From Bacillota bacterium (GTDB lineage Bacteria; Bacillota; Clostridia; Clostridiales; Clostridiaceae), in the NCBI GenBank assembly GCA_030705885.1, contig JAUZPN010000010.1, positions 1 to 34,122 on the forward strand: a stretch of DNA of 34,122 nt. The letters run 5' to 3'. Position numbers and translations under genes: made by a program. Shown piece by piece: positions 16,265 through 24,909 of the stretch. How positions within the stretch are numbered: position 1 is the stretch's first letter; every line of letters begins with the position of its first letter. Below the pieces are notes generated by a model. The model saw nothing but the letters and a program-made list of their open reading frames with translations, did not search any database and had not been told where the DNA came from.

Positions 16265-17470
16265 TTATCTACCATACAAATTTAATAGTTTTTTATAAAT
16301 CTTTTCAGTTTTTTTAACATTTTTCTCCCATGTATATTCTTTAATAACAATTTTTTTACCTTCTTCGCCAATTTTTATTGCTTCTTTTGGATTAACTAAC
16401 AAATAATCTATAGTATTAGCAATTTGTTCATAATTTTTACGTTCAATAAGAAATCCATTTTTACCATGTTCAATTATATCTTGTATTCCTTCTCCTTTAA
16501 CAGCTATAATAGGTTTTCCTTGTGCCATAGCTTCAATATAAACTACTCCAAAGCCTTCCTGCCAGCTTGGAAGTGAAAAAATATCAATTTGCGACATAAT
16601 GTTGAATACATCTTTATGTGATAATCTTCCTAAAAATTTAACATTGTTACCTAAATTCAAACTTTCAACAAGTTTAATAAGATTTTCTTTCTCTTCCCCA
16701 TCTCCAATAATATAATAGATTATATTAGGATATTTAGACTTTAGCATATGAATTGCTTTAATATTTAAGTCAATTCCCTTACTAGGAATTAAATTTGATA
16801 CACTTAATATTTTCTTTACATCATTATCTTCATTCTTTTGATATAAACACATATTTTCACATTCAATAATTTCTTCAATATTTATGCCATTTCCTATAAC
16901 TTCAATTTTTTCTTTAAAATCATCAGCAATAACTTTCATTAATTTACTACTAACAGTAATTATTTTATCAACATTATTAAATACTTTATATAATGAATTT
17001 TTACATAATAAACTTTTATTAATAGTAACTTGCAAATCTTGACCATGAATAGTAACTACATGTGGTACATTAAAAAACTTATTTAATAACATAGATGCAT
17101 AGCCATCTGGTAAAGCTACATGTGAATGAATGATATCAAATTTAAAATCTTTATAAATTTTATCTACAAGCCTTTTTATACCTAAAAACATAAAAACTCC
17201 TGATGATGCAAAAAAAAATCCTTTTGGAAATTCTATATATCTTGGATAATAAACTTCAACACCATCTATTATATCTTTTTTAGGTATTTCTCCATACTCT
17301 CTCCATTTTTTTTTAAATGAAGTTAATGGAAAAAAAACTGCAGGAACTGGCGAAACTACCTTTACATTATACCCATTTTTAATTAATTCTTTAACCTGTT
17401 CATGAACAAAAATGCCTGCAACATTATTATATGTTGAAGGATACATATGTGAAATAACTAATATATTCAT
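16265..17470 (-). CDS. GT4-family glycosyltransferase (TuaC-like)
   Basis: This 401-residue GT-B enzyme begins MNILVISHMYPSTYNNVAGIFVHEQVKEL, the opening pattern of GT4 enzymes such as TuaC of Bacillus teichuronic acid synthesis. Further marks are HSHVALPDGYAS, VTIHGQDLQ, ILSVSNLIPSKGIDL and the GT4 core SLPSWQEGFGVVYIEAMAQGKPIIA with the E-x7-E pair (E of QEGFG and E of IEAMA). It probably transfers one sugar to the lipid-linked repeat in the cytoplasm. It lies 32 nt downstream of the 4,6-dehydratase gene and so is probably in that operon; the promoter at 16210 sits just beyond its stop. The ribosome binding site (AGGTAGG) is rather distant from the ATG at 17470. Donor not known. Confidence 0.86.
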   Translation of the reverse strand: MNILVISHMYPSTYNNVAGIFVHEQVKELIKNGYNVKVVSPVPAVFFPLTSFKKKWREYGEIPKKDIIDGVEVYYPRYIEFPKGFFFASSGVFMFLGIKRLVDKIYKDFKFDIIHSHVALPDGYASMLLNKFFNVPHVVTIHGQDLQVTINKSLLCKNSLYKVFNNVDKIITVSSKLMKVIADDFKEKIEVIGNGINIEEIIECENMCLYQKNEDNDVKKILSVSNLIPSKGIDLNIKAIHMLKSKYPNIIYYIIGDGEEKENLIKLVESLNLGNNVKFLGRLSHKDVFNIMSQIDIFSLPSWQEGFGVVYIEAMAQGKPIIAVKGEGIQDIIEHGKNGFLIERKNYEQIANTIDYLLVNPKEAIKIGEEGKKIVIKEYTWEKNVKKTEKIYKKLLNLYGR

Positions 17471-17502
17471 TATAAATAAACCTACCTTTATTCTTTAAAC
17501 TA

Positions 17503-19362
17503 TCATATAGTTATTTTTTGTTTATTTTTATTTCTACTATAAGATGGTACTTTTACTTCAAAAAGGCTGAATATTTTTTCGTCATTCCAATATATTGCAT
17601 TTTTAAATTCTTCTACTGACTCTTCTACAAATTGAATGTTTCCTTCCATAGGCTTCTCAACGAAAATTTTATCATGCTCTGTAGATGTTAAAGCTACTTC
17701 ATCCATTAGTAATTCTTCATATAATTTTTCTCCTGGTCTTAGTCCTGTATACTCAATCTTTATATCTATATCGGGCTTAAAACCTGAAAGAGTAATTAGA
17801 TCCCTTGCCAAATCAGCAATTTTTACTGGATCACCCATATCCAGTACAAATATTTCTCCACCATTAGCCATACCACCAGCTTGTATAACAAGCTGGGCTG
17901 CTTCTGGAATAGTCATAAAGAACCTGTTAATTTCCGGATGTGTTACTGTAACTGGTCCTCCATGTGCAATTTGCTTCTTAAACAAAGGAATAACACTTCC
18001 ATTACTTCCTAAAACGTTACCAAATCTAACAGCTACATATTCTGTATTACTTATTTTGTCAAATGCCTGAATCATAATTTCACAAAATCTCTTTGAAGCT
18101 CCCATAACATTTGTCGGATTTACAGCTTTATCTGTACTAATTTGGACAAACTTTTTAACTTTAAACTCATTACTACACTTTACAACATTATATGTTCCAA
18201 TTATATTGTTCTTAACAACCTCCTGAGGATTTTCCTCCATAAGAGGTACATGCTTATGCGCTGCTGCATGAAATACTACATCAGGTTTATAAGTTTGAAA
18301 TATTTGTCTCATTCGTTCATAATCTCTAATAGAAGCAATTAAAACATTCAAATTCAACTTAGGAAAGCTATGTTTTAATTCCATTTGTAAATCATAGGCA
18401 TTATTTTCATATATATCCAAGATTAACAAAACTGCAGGTTCAAACTTTGCTATTTGTCTGCAAAGCTCAGATCCAATTGAACCTCCTCCACCAGTAACAA
18501 GAACAACTTTATTTTTAATATATCCATTTATTTTATCATTATTTAATTTTATAGGATCTCTTCCTAACAAGTCTTCAATATCTACATTTCTAAGTTTACT
18601 TATGTTGACTTTTCCATCTAATATTTCATACCATCCAGGTAAAGTCCTAAGCTTACTTTTTGTTTTTTTGCAGATATTTAAAATTTGTTTTTGTGTATGT
18701 GCATCTACAGATGGAATAGCGAAAATTATTTCATCGACTTTTTTTTCTACACATATCTTTTCAATGTCGTTTCTTCCACCAATTATTTTAATACCATTAA
18801 TTATTCTGCCTCTTTTTGACATATTATCATCAATAAGACCTACTAGATTATATCTTAATTCTCTATGTTTTTTTATTTCTTTAATCAATATTGCAGCAGC
18901 ATCACCTGCTCCAATAATTAAAAGGTTAACTTTCTTTTCAATACAATCATTACCTGAAACTCTTTCTTCTTTTATCCTATATATAAATCTTGAACCACCT
19001 AATGAAATAACACTTAGAATCCAAAATATTATATGAACTTTAAATGGAAACCTGAAATAAAGCTGTTTAAGCAATAGAAAATTAATAAAATAACTATAAA
19101 TAATAAATATAATATTTACTAATGTAACTGAATAAACAATAGAAAGAAGTTCCTCAACAGATGCATACTTCCATATATTGCTATACAATTTAAAAATTCT
19201 ATTAGTTATCATTGTAATTACTATAAGCGGAATAATTGATAACTCAAAAAATGAAATATATTCTTTAATTACATTAAAATCAAATTGAAGAAGCAGCGAA
19301 AAAAATAATGATGCTGTTACTAAAATTATATCAAGAACCATAAATTTTTTATCTTCACTCAT
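17503..19362 (-). CDS. UDP-HexNAc 4,6-dehydratase, membrane-anchored (WbpM/CapD/PglF type)
   Basis: This protein of about 619 residues has an N-terminal block of about four transmembrane helices (to about residue 130). A CoA-binding-like Rossmann domain follows (LLIIGAGDAAAILIKEI, about 148-165), then a catalytic extended short-chain dehydrogenase domain with VTGGGGSIGSELCRQ near 290-305, HAAAHKHVPLMEENP and STDKAVNPTNVMGASKR. As in WbpM, Met replaces the usual Tyr of the YxxxK pair (MGASK), a known variant of these large dehydratases. They convert UDP-GlcNAc to UDP-4-keto-6-deoxy-HexNAc, the precursor of QuiNAc, FucNAc or diamino sugars. I chose the ATG at 19362, which has AGGA 10 nt upstream; a GTG at 19371 lies too close to that site. 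No ketoreductase or aminotransferase that would finish the sugar is seen in the window. Confidence 0.88.
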   Translation of the reverse strand: MSEDKKFMVLDIILVTASLFFSLLLQFDFNVIKEYISFFELSIIPLIVITMITNRIFKLYSNIWKYASVEELLSIVYSVTLVNIIFIIYSYFINFLLLKQLYFRFPFKVHIIFWILSVISLGGSRFIYRIKEERVSGNDCIEKKVNLLIIGAGDAAAILIKEIKKHRELRYNLVGLIDDNMSKRGRIINGIKIIGGRNDIEKICVEKKVDEIIFAIPSVDAHTQKQILNICKKTKSKLRTLPGWYEILDGKVNISKLRNVDIEDLLGRDPIKLNNDKINGYIKNKVVLVTGGGGSIGSELCRQIAKFEPAVLLILDIYENNAYDLQMELKHSFPKLNLNVLIASIRDYERMRQIFQTYKPDVVFHAAAHKHVPLMEENPQEVVKNNIIGTYNVVKCSNEFKVKKFVQISTDKAVNPTNVMGASKRFCEIMIQAFDKISNTEYVAVRFGNVLGSNGSVIPLFKKQIAHGGPVTVTHPEINRFFMTIPEAAQLVIQAGGMANGGEIFVLDMGDPVKIADLARDLITLSGFKPDIDIKIEYTGLRPGEKLYEELLMDEVALTSTEHDKIFVEKPMEGNIQFVEESVEEFKNAIYWNDEKIFSLFEVKVPSYSRNKNKQKITI

Positions 19363-19410
19363 TAAATACACATCCTAACAATATAAAAACATTAATTTAT
19401 TACAAAAATC

Positions 19411-19438
19411 ATTTTACCATAAGTAAAAATAATTGCAA
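19411..19438 (-). promoter_or_regulatory. Probable promoter of the polysaccharide operon (4,6-dehydratase gene)
   Basis: On the minus strand TTGCAA (19433-19438) lies 16 nt upstream of TAAAAT (19411-19416). The start codon is at 19362, so the leader would be about 45 nt. The match is reasonable but not perfect. Its place right after repeat B supports a new transcription unit beginning here. Confidence 0.45.
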
Positions 19439-19466
19439 CTGTTTTTATTTTAATCATTCGCTTTAC

Positions 19467-19618
19467 TATGCTATCCTTAGTCACAAAGTTCCACCAAGTT
19501 TCTAAAAAAACTTTTTTCTGCTATTATTTACAAATTAGCCATCCATACAGACCGCAACACAACCACGAATGAAAATGGTAACTAATTAAGTGGAACTAGA
19601 TGTACTAAGGAAAGTATA
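19467..19618 (-). repeat. Dispersed palindromic repeat, copy B, carrying a 51-bp insertion
   Basis: This copy spans 152 bp between the 4,6-dehydratase gene and the NlpC-like CWB2 gene. The left part has CAAAGTTCCAC and TTTCTAAAAA, and the right end has AGTGGAACTAGATGT, closing with AAAGTATAAT. It aligns with copy D except for an extra 51 bp at 19538-19588. The insert is flanked by AATTA on both sides, and its ends (TTAGCCAT and ATGGTAACTAA) are imperfect inverted repeats of each other. Without the insert it would be about 101 bp, like the other copies. No T-run follows, so terminator function is doubtful. Confidence 0.8.
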
Positions 19619-19627
19619 ATTAAATAT

Positions 19628-22537
19628 TTACTTACACAATTTCAAAAAGTCCGAAACTGTTTTATCTGAAACAACACCATAAGAACCAAAAATAGTAAAT
19701 TGGATACCTTTAGCACTAACACTCTTAATATAATCAGCTGCCTGATTGCAATTGCTACCAGCAATTAAAATAATAGGATTATTACTTTTTATTGCTAGTG
19801 AAGTTCCAGATAATGCATCTGGAAAATCTAAGCCTGTTGCAAAATAAGGATTAGAAGTATTTTTGAAAAAATAACCATTTATTATTTTACTAGTTTCAAA
19901 TCTATTACTTCCACTAAGCCTAATAATTTGATCATCATTACATCCTAGAGTTTCCTTAACATCATCTTTTACATCATCTGAAATTACTCCTGTACCTCCA
20001 ACAATAAATACTTTACTTGGCTTTTTACTGGTTAAATAATTTTTAACATCAGCATTTAATTCGTTTGTACTAGTTAGTAGTATTGGCCATCCATTAATTC
20101 CTGCTGCACTTGAAATACTTAATGCATCTGGGAAATTATTATCTACCGCAAGTATAACTGGAGCACCTATATTAGTATTCAGCATATTTGCAATTTGTAC
20201 AGATGTTTGATTTCTATTATCTCCACTAATACGTACAATGTTTGATTTATTAAAACCTTGATTTATAAAATAGTCAATAAAAGAATCTTTTATAACTCCA
20301 TTACCACCCAAAATATAAATATGTCCTTCTTTTTTTAGATTTTTATTAATATAATCTAAAGCAGGCTGACTAGAATCATTTGGACTAGAATCAACCAACA
20401 ATATTGGTGCATTGTACTTTTTAGATAAAGTTGCTCCTGCTAATGAATCTGGAAAATCATTACCTGTTGCTATAATTACATTATCTAGTTGAGTACTTTG
20501 TCCACTAATAAATGAATCTGCAATAATTTTCGAAGTTTCATATCTATTTTTGCCGCCTAACCTATCATAACTTGTAAATGCAGTTTGACTATAGCTTTTT
20601 GTTAAATCGCTAGTAATAATAACTGGACTTACTATAGGACTGCTCCAATATCCACTATTATTCTTTGTTTCTAAAGTCCAATAATATAAACCTTCCTGTA
20701 AATCTGACAAATCTTGCGAAACATAACTTACATCACTATTATCTCCAATTTCATATATTAATCTGCCTGTAGATTGAGATGTACTATTAATAGATCCCTG
20801 ATACAGCCTTATTCTATACGCAACTTGGTATCCATTACTATGTGTATCCTTAAATCTCCAATTAAAGTTAATATTTTCATCCTTAATCTGAACAATATTA
20901 GGACTGCATATTTCTGGCTGTGCAGAATTACTTTCAATAAAATCGCTATCCATTTTACTATATCTTTCTGCAGCATATCCATCATCGTCACCATATCCAT
21001 TATTTAGTTCATCTAATGTTCGATAATATTTTTTTACCTTTTGACCTGAACCATCTTTATTTCCACCTGTTTCCTCAATAGTATTAGCACCAATCCTTCC
21101 TCCATTAGAATCATACATCCATGATAAGAAAAATACTACATGCTCCTGAACATCAAGAAGAATATCCATACTCTTAAGCTGATCATATCTTATTGATATT
21201 AAATATGGTTTCCCGTTTGGATCATTACCAGCAAGTGTCCATGTACCAAGCTTAGATCCTGGTATTTTCAAAACATTTTGAACAAATCCAGAACAATCTA
21301 AACCTGCAGTACTACTTTTATATCCGCCGCTGCAGTACATATTTCCTGCCAAAGCACCTTTACTGATAGCATCTGTAAAATTAGACCACTTAGAAGTATT
21401 AGATGAAGAGTCAAGACCATCAGAACCACCCCAGCAATATGGTATTCCTTGTTCATCTGATTCAGTAACATTTGTAAATTGAGCAGGTAATTCTGTAACA
21501 TTTTCTATAACATTTCCATTTTTACTTTTTGTATAATGCCATTTTAACTCTGCCATCTTATATGCTCTATCTTGTGCTTCCTGCCTTGAAATTGCATCAG
21601 CCTTAGTAACAAAGAAATTATTAATTGTATCTTCTGCCTTTGATAGAAGGTTTTTGCTCTCTTTTTCTAAATTATATATTTTAATTCCATCAATATCAGT
21701 ATACATATAAAATATATTACCATCTTTATCTATAGAAATATTATTATATGTTGATGTATAAGAAGCTTCATTTGGAATTATATATTTACCTATGATATCA
21801 CCATTAATATTAATTTTATATATAGTTCTCTGATAAAAATCAATTTTCTTTCCTATAGAAATATCTTTCGAGAGTACATATATATTACCATTTTTATCAG
21901 AAGTTAAGATATCAGTCCCGCCATTCTCATGTGAAAAAGATATTTCTATATTTTTATTATTTTTTTCACTAACTAAATTTACAAATTTAGTTTTATTCTT
22001 TGAAGAAGGTTCTAATTTATAACCAAATGTAAATTCAGTTAATGAGCCATCAGAAACTTTTATGTTGCTTAAATAAATATTTCCATTTTTGTCTTTACTT
22101 AATTTTGGATTTACCTCATTTCCAATATTTAATGTTTTTTTACTTTGAATTTCACCATTTAAATTAAGCTCATATACTGTTTGTTCATTATCAAGAATAT
22201 ATAATTTATTATTACTTATTATCAAATCAAGTGGATTTTCTATTTTTAAGTTTATAGATTTTTCAAAAGTTTTATTATTAAAGATTAATACTTTTTTATT
22301 AATTGAATCTAAAATATAAAATTTCCCATTTTCGCTTGTAAAACTTTCTGCACTTTTTCTCTCTTCATCAAGTTTATTGATAATAGATAAGTTACCATTT
22401 TTACTATCATTATACTTTACTTTTAAAACTGGATATATTGTTGTTTCTTTAGCATATACATTAGAAAAATTGAAAAACATGTTTGAAAACAATAATACAA
22501 TTGTAAGTATAAATGAAATAATTTTTTTCTTTTTCAT
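19628..22537 (-). CDS. Secreted NlpC/P60-like wall protein with propeller-like N-terminus and three CWB2 repeats
   Basis: This 969-residue exported protein has a signal peptide (MKKKKIISFILTIVLLF..., cleavage near VYA-KE, about 29-30). Residues about 60-300 contain repeated 'DKNGNIYxL'-type strands (near 149, 214 and 270) and 'KFYILDSINKKVLIF/KLYILDNEQTVYEL' pairs, suggesting an NHL-like beta-propeller. An NlpC/P60-like cysteine peptidase or amidase region follows: YCWGG (367-371), catalytic Cys415 in GLDCSGFV, probable catalytic His466 in QEHVVFF and a polar residue near NTIEETGG (488). About 40 residues are inserted between YCWGG and the Cys. A fibronectin-III-like region (about 540-642) and three CWB2 repeats (about 658-969, each with a R-x-x-G-x-x-R-x-x-T/Q-S start and xxxFPDxL, ILGGxGVI) complete it. 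CWB2 repeats bind anionic wall polymer non-covalently. The ATG at 22537 follows AGGAG. Likely roles are peptidoglycan stem-peptide cleavage or wall remodelling. Confidence 0.85.
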   Translation of the reverse strand: MKKKKIISFILTIVLLFSNMFFNFSNVYAKETTIYPVLKVKYNDSKNGNLSIINKLDEERKSAESFTSENGKFYILDSINKKVLIFNNKTFEKSINLKIENPLDLIISNNKLYILDNEQTVYELNLNGEIQSKKTLNIGNEVNPKLSKDKNGNIYLSNIKVSDGSLTEFTFGYKLEPSSKNKTKFVNLVSEKNNKNIEISFSHENGGTDILTSDKNGNIYVLSKDISIGKKIDFYQRTIYKININGDIIGKYIIPNEASYTSTYNNISIDKDGNIFYMYTDIDGIKIYNLEKESKNLLSKAEDTINNFFVTKADAISRQEAQDRAYKMAELKWHYTKSKNGNVIENVTELPAQFTNVTESDEQGIPYCWGGSDGLDSSSNTSKWSNFTDAISKGALAGNMYCSGGYKSSTAGLDCSGFVQNVLKIPGSKLGTWTLAGNDPNGKPYLISIRYDQLKSMDILLDVQEHVVFFLSWMYDSNGGRIGANTIEETGGNKDGSGQKVKKYYRTLDELNNGYGDDDGYAAERYSKMDSDFIESNSAQPEICSPNIVQIKDENINFNWRFKDTHSNGYQVAYRIRLYQGSINSTSQSTGRLIYEIGDNSDVSYVSQDLSDLQEGLYYWTLETKNNSGYWSSPIVSPVIITSDLTKSYSQTAFTSYDRLGGKNRYETSKIIADSFISGQSTQLDNVIIATGNDFPDSLAGATLSKKYNAPILLVDSSPNDSSQPALDYINKNLKKEGHIYILGGNGVIKDSFIDYFINQGFNKSNIVRISGDNRNQTSVQIANMLNTNIGAPVILAVDNNFPDALSISSAAGINGWPILLTSTNELNADVKNYLTSKKPSKVFIVGGTGVISDDVKDDVKETLGCNDDQIIRLSGSNRFETSKIINGYFFKNTSNPYFATGLDFPDALSGTSLAIKSNNPIILIAGSNCNQAADYIKSVSAKGIQFTIFGSYGVVSDKTVSDFLKLCK

Positions 22538-22578
22538 TATTTACTACATCTCCTAATTATAATAACATCATTTGTATA

Positions 22579-24768
22579 TTATCTAGTAATTTTAATTAAA
22601 TTATTAATAACATTATCACTAACTGCACCCTGTAAACCAAATACAGATATTTGTACATTCTTAGAATTTATTCCAAGGTATTTAATATAATTTTCTGCTT
22701 CTTGTGAAGAATTATCGTCTGCTAATATTATTGGTGAATTTTTATCTGCCGCATAAACACTTCCTGTCAATGCATCTGGAAAATCCATCCCTGTAGCGAC
22801 CATAACTTCATCAGGATTAGTAAACAACTCACTATTTATTATTCTGCTTGTCTCATATCTGTCTTTACCACCAAATCTTAAAACGCTATCATCACCATAA
22901 CCTAATGTACTTTTTATTTCGTTTTTAACTTGATCTGATATAACTCCTGTTCCGCCTGCAATATATACTTTACTTGGTTTATTAGCAATAAGATATTTTT
23001 TAACCTCATCGCCTAAACTGTCTTTTCCTGATAGTAGAAGCGGATATCCTTTTAAAGCTGCTACTGGTGAAATACTGAGAGCATCTGGGAAATTATTTTG
23101 TGTTGCAATTACTACAGGAAGTGTACTTGCATCAGAATTAATCTTATCAGCAATTTTCACTGCTGTATCCTGTCTGTTAGTTCCTCCAAGCCTTGTTATA
23201 TTATTAAAGCCTAATTCTTTAAATTTTGTTTGAAAACTTTCAGAAACTACTCCCTGTCCTCCTAAAATATAGATTGTCCCATCTTTATTTAAATGATTTT
23301 TTATATAAGTTATTGCATCATTACTTTCTTCTGGTGAACCAGCTGTAAGAAGAATAGGTGCATTTAATTTTTTTGCTAAAACAGAACCTGCTAGTGCATC
23401 TGGATAATCAAATCCTGTAGCAACAACTACATTATTTATATAATCATTATTTAAACTTTCCGCAATTAATCTAGATGTAGAAAATCTATCTTTACCTCCA
23501 ATTCTAATTTTAAATGAAGCTATATTAGTAGTAATATTTGCATTTTCTTCTATTGAATTTGGATAATAGAAATTCAATATTGTTTTATAGTTTTGAGATG
23601 AATTTGCTCTAGCATTTGCACCTTCTTGACTCATACCAAGACCATGTCCATTCCCTTTTCCATTAAATGTATATAGTCCATTGGTATAACTTATATTATA
23701 TAAGGAACTATTAAAACCAAATAAGGTTATAGCTTCACTCTGTGGTACATCTTTTCCTATTGTAAATGTTTTTGAACTACCTTGATTATCAATATAGTTA
23801 ATAGGTAAATATTTTATTCTTCCACTTTCATATTTTTGAATATTTCCAATATCAATACTACTAAAGCTGCTTATATTTAGTTCTGGATGCTTTTTCTTTA
23901 GTAATGCATCTATATCACTATTTGATTTTGTGCTTGTCCATTTATTATTATTGTCAAAAGGATCTTGTACACTAACCAAATATGGAACTGGAGTTGAATT
24001 CCAAACATTCTGAACAGCTTCTGAATATCCTCCATTACTACATGAATAAAAAGCATCAATAGGATTTGAATTATATGTTAACACAATTCCCTTAGTATTT
24101 AAAACCGCTAATGAACACTTGGGTGATAAATCATTTAAATTTGAATCTAAATTTATACCATCATATACTTGGTCATATGTATTATCTTGTAAATCATATC
24201 CTTTAGACAAATTTTTACCTTTATTTTTTACAGCATAAGTTCTTGCTGCAACAGCTTGAGCTTTTAGTGCCTCAATATTATAAGATTCTGGAGACTCATA
24301 TGGAACTACTCCTCTAACATAATCCTCCATCTGAAGTGAATTAATTGGTACTAAATAACCATCAGTATTTTTAAAAATCATATTTCCTGGAAAATAACAA
24401 GTTTTTAAAACTCCATACTTCATCTTAGAAAACTTTATATATGAATTATAGTTAATAGGTAAAATTTTTATATCATCTGTTGTTATAAATAAAAGATTTC
24501 CATTCTCATAAAACTCAAAGTTATTGCTGCTTAGCTGTATTCTATAATTAGAACCTGATTTTAATGTAATTTCATGATTAGGAATAAAATAACTATCATT
24601 AACTGTAAAGTCTATTGTATTAATTTTACCCATTGATGTAAAACCAATAGAAATAGGTTTTACATAAATGTCGCTAGAAACAGATGCTTGTACTTTTAAA
24701 GGATTTACAAAAATCAATGATACTATTATAATAATTGAAATAAGTTTACTTTTACTTCTATATTTCAT
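22579..24768 (-). CDS. Secreted SpoIID/LytB-domain protein with three CWB2 repeats
   Basis: This 729-residue exported protein has a signal peptide ending near VQA (about 28). Residues about 30-140 form a beta-rich lead region. A SpoIID/LytB domain spans about 140-405: LQMEDYVRGVVPYESP, where Glu158 matches the catalytic Glu of SpoIID, then EALKAQAVAARTYAV, FYSCSNGGYSE and GKGNGHGLGMSQEGA. SpoIID cuts denuded glycan strands as a lytic transglycosylase, and LytB-type relatives stimulate amidases. Three CWB2 repeats (about 422-729) start IRIGGKDRFSTS and recur with FPDAL and YILGGQGVVS/YIAGGTGVIS, so the enzyme is attached to the wall rather than engulfment-specific. The ATG at 24768 follows a run of G and AGGAGG. 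It lies 42 nt upstream of the NlpC-like gene and shares the same CWB2 layout, so the two probably act together on the cell wall. Confidence 0.88.
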   Translation of the reverse strand: MKYRSKSKLISIIIIVSLIFVNPLKVQASVSSDIYVKPISIGFTSMGKINTIDFTVNDSYFIPNHEITLKSGSNYRIQLSSNNFEFYENGNLLFITTDDIKILPINYNSYIKFSKMKYGVLKTCYFPGNMIFKNTDGYLVPINSLQMEDYVRGVVPYESPESYNIEALKAQAVAARTYAVKNKGKNLSKGYDLQDNTYDQVYDGINLDSNLNDLSPKCSLAVLNTKGIVLTYNSNPIDAFYSCSNGGYSEAVQNVWNSTPVPYLVSVQDPFDNNNKWTSTKSNSDIDALLKKKHPELNISSFSSIDIGNIQKYESGRIKYLPINYIDNQGSSKTFTIGKDVPQSEAITLFGFNSSLYNISYTNGLYTFNGKGNGHGLGMSQEGANARANSSQNYKTILNFYYPNSIEENANITTNIASFKIRIGGKDRFSTSRLIAESLNNDYINNVVVATGFDYPDALAGSVLAKKLNAPILLTAGSPEESNDAITYIKNHLNKDGTIYILGGQGVVSESFQTKFKELGFNNITRLGGTNRQDTAVKIADKINSDASTLPVVIATQNNFPDALSISPVAALKGYPLLLSGKDSLGDEVKKYLIANKPSKVYIAGGTGVISDQVKNEIKSTLGYGDDSVLRFGGKDRYETSRIINSELFTNPDEVMVATGMDFPDALTGSVYAADKNSPIILADDNSSQEAENYIKYLGINSKNVQISVFGLQGAVSDNVINNLIKITR

Positions 24769-24805
24769 TTATCCTCCTCCCCCCCTTAAGAAAAAAATGA
24801 ACATC

Positions 24806-24908
24806 TCTACACTCCTCGGCCACAAAGTTCCAAAAAATTTCTGAAAGAAGCTTTACCTTGCTATTATTCATAAATTAAGTGGAACTAAATGTGTCCGTGA
24901 AAAGTATG
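24806..24908 (-). repeat. Dispersed palindromic repeat, copy C
   Basis: This copy of about 103 bp fills the gap between galU and the SpoIID-type gene and ends one base before the galU stop codon. It shows CTCGGCCACAAAGTTCC, then GAAAGAAGCTTT, then TTAAGTGGAACTAAATGTG and a closing AAAGTAT. Its right half is identical to copy D over about 28 nt. It has the same orientation as B and D. No clear promoter for the downstream gene is seen between the repeat and the ribosome binding site. Confidence 0.82.
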
Positions 24909-24909
24909 A

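Noticed and set aside
17503-19362. Loss of the catalytic Tyr in the 4,6-dehydratase as a sign of inactivation
   Set aside because: Met in place of Tyr (MGASK) is the normal state in the WbpM-type large dehydratases, so the enzyme is probably active.
19628-24768. Two CWB2 genes as a split or recently duplicated single gene
   Set aside because: Each has its own signal peptide, ribosome binding site and a different catalytic domain, and their CWB2 repeats differ clearly in sequence.
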